From Porphyromonadaceae bacterium (lineage in GTDB: Bacteria > Bacteroidota > Bacteroidia > Bacteroidales > Paludibacteraceae): a stretch of 15,900 nt of DNA. Position numbers and translations under genes: made by a program. The notes under the pieces were generated by a model. The model did not search any database and was not told the origin of the DNA. It saw only the letters and a program-made list of their open reading frames with translations. Shown piece after piece: positions 7,206 through 14,400 of the stretch. The stretch lies in assembly GCA_905372135.1 (NCBI GenBank), contig CAJPNS010000037.1, positions 1 to 15,900 of the forward strand, read 5' to 3'. The first letter of the stretch is position 1. Each line of letters begins with the position of its first letter.

Positions 7206-7814
7206 CTATTGGTCGTTGCCTGAGTCGTCGGAGTCGTCTGTATCGACGGGTAATACGCCGGTTATCTTATTGATTCTGTATCGAGTCATCATCTGATTCG
7301 ACTCGAAACCGATACCGTTTATTATCATGGTCGATCTTGTGATACGTATGGGGGAGTCGGAATATATCCTTTGATTGGCCTCGTCCCAATTGAGTTGGTT
7401 CGTCTCGAAAGTTTCGCCCGAAATGTTGGTACACCGCACACTATCTTTGAGTATCCACCGCCGCTCTAGGTCGTAATATATCGCCCAACGGCAATCGACG
7501 CTTGCGTCGGCTTGGTACAGCTCATTGAACCGCTCAAAGTGCAACCCCTTAGGGAACAACCAATTGCTACGTTCCGCCTTGTCGAAAATCAGCATTTTGG
7601 GAGTAGTAATACGATAGCGTGTGATACCTGAGTCAGATATTACGGTGCTTATATCTATAGCCGTTAGCGAAGGAGTCATTTGCCTATCGCTGATAGTACC
7701 GTGAGCAATAGGTTTATTGTGAGTACACTGCATACTAATCATCAATATCGATATTGCTGTTGCGAAACGATATATTTTTTTTGTAGCAGTACAAGATGAT
7801 TTTTTTATCTGCAT
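7206..7814 (-). CDS. lptC: LptC-like LPS export protein
   Basis: This is a 202-residue envelope protein counted from the ATG at 7814; a TTG at 7856 in the same frame is less plausible because it directly abuts the upstream stop. Residues 12-28 (KK..YRFATAISILMISM) form a single N-terminal hydrophobic segment that could be an anchor or a lipoprotein signal. The Cys that follows (C30, in ISMQC) has Q at -1, unusual for a lipobox. The remaining sequence fits the Bacteroidota LptC/YrbK beta-jellyroll: NWLFPKGLHFERF, WAIYYDLERRWILKDSV, GETFETNQLNWDE, QRIYSDSPIRITRS and GIGFESN. LptC links the LptB2FG transporter to LptA and carries LPS across the periplasm. It follows the DUF59 gene by 42 bases and is probably in its operon. 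The family match is by pattern, so some uncertainty remains. Confidence 0.83.
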   Translation of the reverse strand: MQIKKSSCTATKKIYRFATAISILMISMQCTHNKPIAHGTISDRQMTPSLTAIDISTVISDSGITRYRITTPKMLIFDKAERSNWLFPKGLHFERFNELYQADASVDCRWAIYYDLERRWILKDSVRCTNISGETFETNQLNWDEANQRIYSDSPIRITRSTMIINGIGFESNQMMTRYRINKITGVLPVDTDDSDDSGNDQ

Positions 7815-7856
7815 TACGTAGTGATTATGAGATTGTTTCGTGACGATAGCAAACAA

Positions 7857-8177
7857 TTATAGCAGACCGAGTTCGAGTTTGGCCTCTTCGCTCATCATAT
7901 CTTTGTCCCATTCGGGCTCGAATACGAGCTTGACTTCTACCGATTTTACACCGTCGAGAGCCGATATTTTCTGTTGTATATCTTCGAGAATGAAGTCTGC
8001 CATCGGGCAGTTTGGTGCCGTCAGCGTCATAGTGATTACTATAGTCCCGTCTGCTCCGCAGTCTACGTCGTAGATTAGTCCTAAATTGTAGACATCGACA
8101 GGTATTTCGGGGTCGTAGACGGTTTTTAGCACCGTCACTATTCTCTCTTCGAGAGCCAACATATTATTGTTATCCAT
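7857..8177 (-). CDS. MIP18/DUF59 family Fe-S assembly factor (SufT/PaaD-like)
   Basis: This is a 106-residue cytoplasmic protein of the DUF59 family. The hallmark VYDPEIPVDVYNLGLIYDV (20-38) and the downstream TAPNCPM (53-59), with C57 as the likely cluster- or partner-binding Cys, are both present. The length is normal for a stand-alone domain. Members such as SufT assist maturation of Fe-S proteins; PaaD is a relative with a different partner. The ATG at 8177 is used, and M6 is an alternative start. It is the first gene of a short minus-strand operon with the LptC-like gene, a pairing with no obvious functional logic. A TAATTTTG -7 element lies upstream. SUF genes are not present beside it, so the gene symbol is left open. 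Confidence 0.92.
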   Translation of the reverse strand: MDNNNMLALEERIVTVLKTVYDPEIPVDVYNLGLIYDVDCGADGTIVITMTLTAPNCPMADFILEDIQQKISALDGVKSVEVKLVFEPEWDKDMMSEEAKLELGLL

Positions 8178-8222
8178 TGTGTTGCTATTTTTTGTGTTGA
8201 TATTGGATTATTTTCTACGCCA

Positions 8223-8230
8223 CAAAATTA
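8223..8230 (-). promoter_or_regulatory. Candidate -7 element for the DUF59-lptC operon
   Basis: On the minus strand 8230 to 8223 reads TAATTTTG, matching TAnnTTTG. It would give a leader of roughly 40 bases to the ATG at 8177. No TTTG is seen at the -33 position. Confidence 0.42.
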
Positions 8231-8340
8231 ATCAAATATTTAACGTAATAGCGAATTTGAAACTGCAAGAATTTAGTTAATCGTGCTTTTAATTGATTTT
8301 TAAGCAATCTGAATGTTAAAAATGAGTGCGTCCTATTTTA

Positions 8341-8348
8341 TAAGTTTG
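8341..8348 (+). promoter_or_regulatory. Candidate -7 element for the giant surface-protein gene
   Basis: TAAGTTTG matches TAnnTTTG and would give an approximately 100-base leader to the ATG at 8454. No -33 TTTG is seen upstream at the usual spacing. Given the AT-richness of the spacer, a chance match is possible. Confidence 0.3.
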
Positions 8349-8453
8349 GAAAATATAAAAAAAATTGTCATATTTGGCGTTTGAAAAATAAGAAAATCGG
8401 ACTTAACAATATCGATTATATAATTTTTTTACTAACTAAATAATTAAATAGGT

Positions 8454-11400
8454 ATGAAAAGGCTTACTTTTTTATTGTTTCTTGTGCTTTGTACGGCTCT
8501 TGAGCTGCAGGCACAGAATTTGACGTTACCTTACGTTCAAGACTTTTCGGCTCTCGCTACAGGCGATATGCTTTCTGAGACAGGGAGTTCGACCGCTGTG
8601 GCGGCCGGTACACTGCCCGGTATAGCTTCTGTCAATAGCGCATATCAGGCAGGAGGAGCCATTCGTTTGGGCGATGGAGGTAATGTGGGTGGTTTTACGA
8701 CGCAACCTATCGACGTCGGAGCTGCTCCTTTTGTAAAGGTGTCGTTCAATGCTGCCGCTTGGATAGCTGCGACGCCTGCACCTGCCAAATTGACCTTAAC
8801 CTATGGCTCTCAGAGTCGTACGGTCGACTTGCAGGCTATCGGACACGGCTGGCCCCTATCGACAACCGATATGGTGTGGTACGATGTTACGTTTACGGCA
8901 GAGGCAACTCCTATGGCTCTGATTGTAACTACCGTTGCCGAAAGCGGTGTAGAGAATCGTGTTTTTGTCGATAATCTTAAGATTCAGGTGGTGAATCTGG
9001 TCTCTTGGTCTGAAGGATTCGAGGGTTCCGTATTTCCTCCTGTCGGATGGACGGCAAAACATATTAGCGGATCGAAAGAGTGGACACGGTCGACCTCTTC
9101 GGCCGATGGTCCTATAGGCACGGCTTGTGCTAAGGTTGGATATGCAAATCCCAGACACGAAAACTGGCTTATTACGCCACAATTGTTTCCTGTGGCAGGC
9201 GAAAACTTTAAGTTTAAAATTAAAACCAACTATTATTATCCAAAGACTACGCTTCATGTAAAGATTTCGACGGCTTCCAACGACACAAGCGATTTTATCA
9301 CAACGGCTCTTACTCTATCGAATGTCACGGAAATACCTACTACATGGACAGAGCATACGGTGGATATGTCTGCTTACGTGGGATCGCCCGTATATATCGG
9401 ATTTCATGCGCTGGATACCAATGGATTAAATCTGTTACTCGACGATATTAGTGGTCTTAAAATACAAGGAGCCACTTGTATGGCTCCCGATACGCTCAGA
9501 GTAGGTAATATTACCACCAACTCTGCCAATATCACATGGACAGAGGCCGGTAGTGCTTCGTCGTGGATAGTAGAGTATTCTACTTCGCCTACTTTCGCAG
9601 GAGCAACGTCGCAGACCGTGACTGGCAACAGAACATTGAATCTGGTGGGACTTACCGCAAATACTCAATACTATGTGAGAGTCAAAGCCAATTGTGGCGG
9701 AGGCGAATACAGTCTTGGTACTACAACTACATTTAGAACCAATTGTGGTCAGATATCTACCGAATGGACAGAAGACTTCTCCGCAGCAGACGAATCAGAC
9801 TTCGATATGCCTTTCTGCTGGACGAGGGTTACGACATATAGTCCGTACTCGACCAGTAAATATCCGAAAATCACTACTTCGGGATACGAGGGAGACTGTC
9901 TGTATATGTACACCATAGGCAATACTTGTCCGGCACTTATAGCAGCGAGTCCTGAGTTTGCCTACTCATTGGCAGGAAAGGATGTGGGATTTTGGTTGAG
10001 ACGTTTGGATCCTTCCATAGCCTCTACGTTTGAAGTGGGAGTAATGTCGAACATTGCCGATACGAGTACTTTTGTGGCTATTCAGAATATAGATCCTACG
10101 GTAAGCAGCTGGCAATATTATTCGGTAGTAGTACCCAATACCATATCTGCAGCACAAAAATATTTGGCTTTCCGACTTAAAAATCACAATGGAAACGGTC
10201 CGAATTATTACATTGATAATGTCGGAGTATATACATACACTTGTGCACCTCCGATGAATTTCTCTGTAAGGAATGTTAAGACAACCGAAGCAAAAATAGT
10301 ATTCAATACCAGAGAACCGCAGACAGCATGGCAGTATGCATATACAAACGATATGACCCTTACAGACCCATCGACTCTTACACCGATAGCTATTGCCGAT
10401 AGCAATGTCGTAATAACCGGACTTACGCCCAATACTCAATACAAAGTGTGGGTACGGACTGTTTGCTCTGCCGGAGTATTCAGCAGATGGTCGTATGTTA
10501 CTGAGTTCAAGACGGATTGTACGCCTCAGGCGGGTAATATAAACTTCTTGGAACAGTTTGAATCGGTAGGAATCGATGCCATACCCGAGTGTTGGAACAA
10601 AATATCCACTAACCACACTCGTCCGGGTGTGGTAGAATCTCAACCAAACAACGGAGTTGATAGCAAGGCTATAAAGTTTGCCGACTCCGATCCTCAGTAT
10701 TTGGTATTGCCTGATTTCGGAGTACCACTCAACACTCTAGAACTCAACTTCTTGCTCGACAGAGAGGGTGATCGCTCGGGAATATTCCAAGTAGGCTATA
10801 TGACCGATAAGACAGATGAAAGTACATTTGTGCCTGTCGCTTCGTTCAATGATATGGGCGACGCCAATTACAAAAAAATGCTACCTAAGCGAGTAATTTT
10901 CAACGATGTAGAAAACAACAGCGACAACCGCTATATAGCATTCAGATATGGTCAAGTTGCTGATGAAAACTTCGATAAAGGTTGGTTCTATTGGATAGAC
11001 TCCGTATCGGTAAAGGTACCCACCTCGTGTCTGCCTCCGGGTCGGTTGAACGCCGTAGTAGTGAAGCCCGATTCGGCAGAAATCTCTTATGTATCGCTGC
11101 CGGGAACTATCGGAGCACAGTATGTATACGGAGGGCTTTCGGACGATCCTTCGACATTGACTCCCGTAGCTGCTACAGGAGGTACCATACATCTTTCGGG
11201 ACTTTCTCCCAATACTTGGTATAAACTCTGGATGCGAAGCGAATGCAGTGCAGGTACATACGGTGAGTGGTCGATTGCTCCTCTGTCTTTTGTAACTCCG
11301 TGTTTAGCCGTTGCATCTTTGAGTGAAGACTTCGAGTCGGTAACGAAAGATTCTATCCCCGACTGTTGGCATAAGTTGCCAAAAAACAACAAAACACCAA

Positions 11401-14400
11401 GTGTAATAGCCCCCACTGCTTCGTATGGAGTGGATTCAAAGGCTATAGAATTCAAGAAAAATGTCAAAACAAACTCTCAGTATCTGATATTAAACAAAAC
11501 AGATGTAGCTCTGAATACTTTGCAGTTGCGTTTCGATTTGGGTAAAGAAGATATTCGATGTGCTCCATTGCAGGTAGGTTATATGACCGCCCCCGAAGAC
11601 AGCACCACATTCGTATCTGTTGCTTCGTTCGACGATAGGTTCTATAAAACCATGTTGCCAAAGACAGTATACTTCAATGGTATAGTCGATAATGGCAACA
11701 ATCGTTACATAGCATTCAAATATAATACAGGATCGCGTTATTGGATAGACAACGTAGAGGTCGAACCCGTAGTAGCATGCTCGGCTCCGACCTCTTTGAA
11801 AGCACAAGCTTTTGCAGGTGCCGTTCAAGACTCTGCTGTGGTTACCTTTGCTCACGAGGTATCGGCTACTTCGTGGCAGTATGTATTGGGTAAGGGTGTA
11901 GAAGTATCAGCCACTCCTCCCGATTCGATTGCTAAAGTGGATATTACATCCGATAATATAAGACTATCGGGTCTGGAAAAAGACAAAGATTATGTAATTT
12001 GGGTAAGAACGACAAGTTGCGGTACCGATACCAGCTCGTGGACAATTGCAGCATTCAGTACAAAATACTGTAAGGCAACTCCGGTATATACAAGTGTAGC
12101 AGGTATTACTAAGGTAAAATTCGGCAATTATATGATAGTAGAAAACGTCTCCGGACAGGAAGCAAATAATTACGGAGACTATTCCGCTATGCAAGGAGAC
12201 ATCAGCCGTGGAGACTCAGCCTATGTAGCTATCAACTATAATATTGCCAGTGCATATAAATATAAGGCTCATATATACGTCGATTGGAACAACGACTATG
12301 ATTTCGACGACGCAGGTGAGACCGTTTATACGGGAGAAATCGATAATACGTCCTCTAACTTCATGGCGTCGTTCCTCGTGCCCGCATCTACGACAGTAGG
12401 CAACTACCGAATGAGGATATTGATTAATTCTACCTATTATGAATCCGATCCTTGTTATATGTCTTATAGCGCTGCAGTCGAAGACTATACTCTTGTGGTA
12501 GCAGCTCCGTTGACGTGTCGTTACGTGAAAAATCTTAGTGTACGCAATATCACTACCACAAGTGCCGATATTGCATGGACAGCCGGTGGTTCCGAAACAT
12601 CGTGGAACGTAGTAGTATCTACTACTCCGCTTAAGGTTGCTCAGCTCGATACTATGGCGTCTATAAATGTAACATCTGCTACATATAGTTTGACTTCGCT
12701 TCCTACCAACAGTAAATATTATGTCTATGTACGAGCTGCTTGCAGTGCTACCGACAAGTCGCCTTGGAAATTGGTAGAGTTTAGAACAAAATCTATTTCC
12801 GTATCGTTGCCATACGATCAAGACTTCAGTGGCACTTCGCCCGAAGTAGCTGTCTTTACTGCCGAAGAAGGGGCAAACAAATGGAGTATAGGCTCTGCCA
12901 TAGGCAATTCGGGTAAATCTATGTACATATCGAAAGACAACGGTACTACAGCAGAGTATTCAGGAGTAGAATCTCACTCTATGGCATACCTGACAATCGA
13001 TTTCGACCACAGTCCGAAGTTTGCTATCTCTTTCGACTGGATAGGCAAGGGAAACTTCTACATCAGTCCTTGGTTTACAGAGATATACGACTTTATGAGA
13101 GTATATATGGTACCCGACTCTGCAGAGTTGCCTACTACATGGACGAAAGGTTTGTCTCCGGAATGGATAAACGCATCCGGTGCATATCGTTTGGGAAATA
13201 TATTCTTAAACAAAACCAATTGGACTACGTTTGCCGATACATTGCCGTCGTCGTATGCAGGCACCAAGAGGAAACTTGTATTTATGTGGATTAATACTGC
13301 ACCATATCCGAATGCTCCTACTATGGCTGTCGACAATATCTCTATCGTAGGATATAGCTGCGATGCTCCGTCGAATATGGTATTGGATACTATCGCTACC
13401 GATACGGCTCGTATACATTGGACTAAAGGTAGCAGCGAAACCTCGTGGATATTCGAATATAAGGCGGCTTCCGAAGCTACTTGGATACGCGATACCGTGA
13501 CCGATACCGTTTATGCTTTCGGTGGTCTTACGCCAAACACCGAATATCGGGTAAGAATCAAAGCCGTATGTACGGGAGGAAGTACGTATAGTAAGTGGTT
13601 GCAATATACTTTCCGTACCGAATGTGCCGCACAGGCAATCGGCAATACGCGTATAGAGTACGACTTCGGTCAGTATATAGGTAAGATACCCAGCTGCTGG
13701 ACAAGAACACTGCCTTACACTACCGATGGAGGTAGGGTAATGCCTTTTGTCGGCAACTATGAAGGTTATCCTACAGATGGTGTCTTAATCTTTGGCGGAA
13801 AATCGTCTCAGATGATATCCACAGGAGAGTATATAGAAAATATGAGTAATGTAGAGGTAGAGTTCTATGTACTTAGAACATCATCTGCTACGGCAGGTAC
13901 GTTTAAATTGGGTGTATTGTCCAATCCACACGATCCAAGTACATTCACTACCATACACGACCTTACTAATATGATTACGGCAGACGGAACTCTCCAGAGA
14001 ATGCGTCTATCGCTTTCGGGAGCACCTGCAAATACGCACTATATAGCATTCCGTCAGGATACGACCGGAAGTGCCAATAATGGTATGTATGGTATAGACG
14101 ATCTGTATATATATAAGACTCCGACCTGTAAGAGTCCAGACTATAACAATATAACTATTGTAACAGCCAATGATCCGACTGCTACAAGTGCCGAAGTAAG
14201 TTGGTTGCCGGGTGAAACCGAAAGTAACTGGGAGATACAGTACAAAGAAGCCGACTCCACTCTCTGGACTTCGGTAATGGTATCGGCTTCGTCGATGGAT
14301 ACGCTGAGGGGCTTATCGCCACAGACAGTTTATGAGTTGAGGATAAGATCCGTATGTTCGGCTGCCGACTCAAGTTTCTGGACATTAAGCAAATATTTCG

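Larger units (their letters stand above)
8178..8453. other. AT-rich divergent intergenic spacer
   Basis: This is a 276-base spacer between the divergent DUF59 and giant surface-protein genes. It is much richer in A and T than either neighbouring gene. No convincing small gene, tRNA or long hairpin is seen. It holds one candidate -7 element per direction and a long AT-rich leader before the ATG at 8454. Confidence 0.6.
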
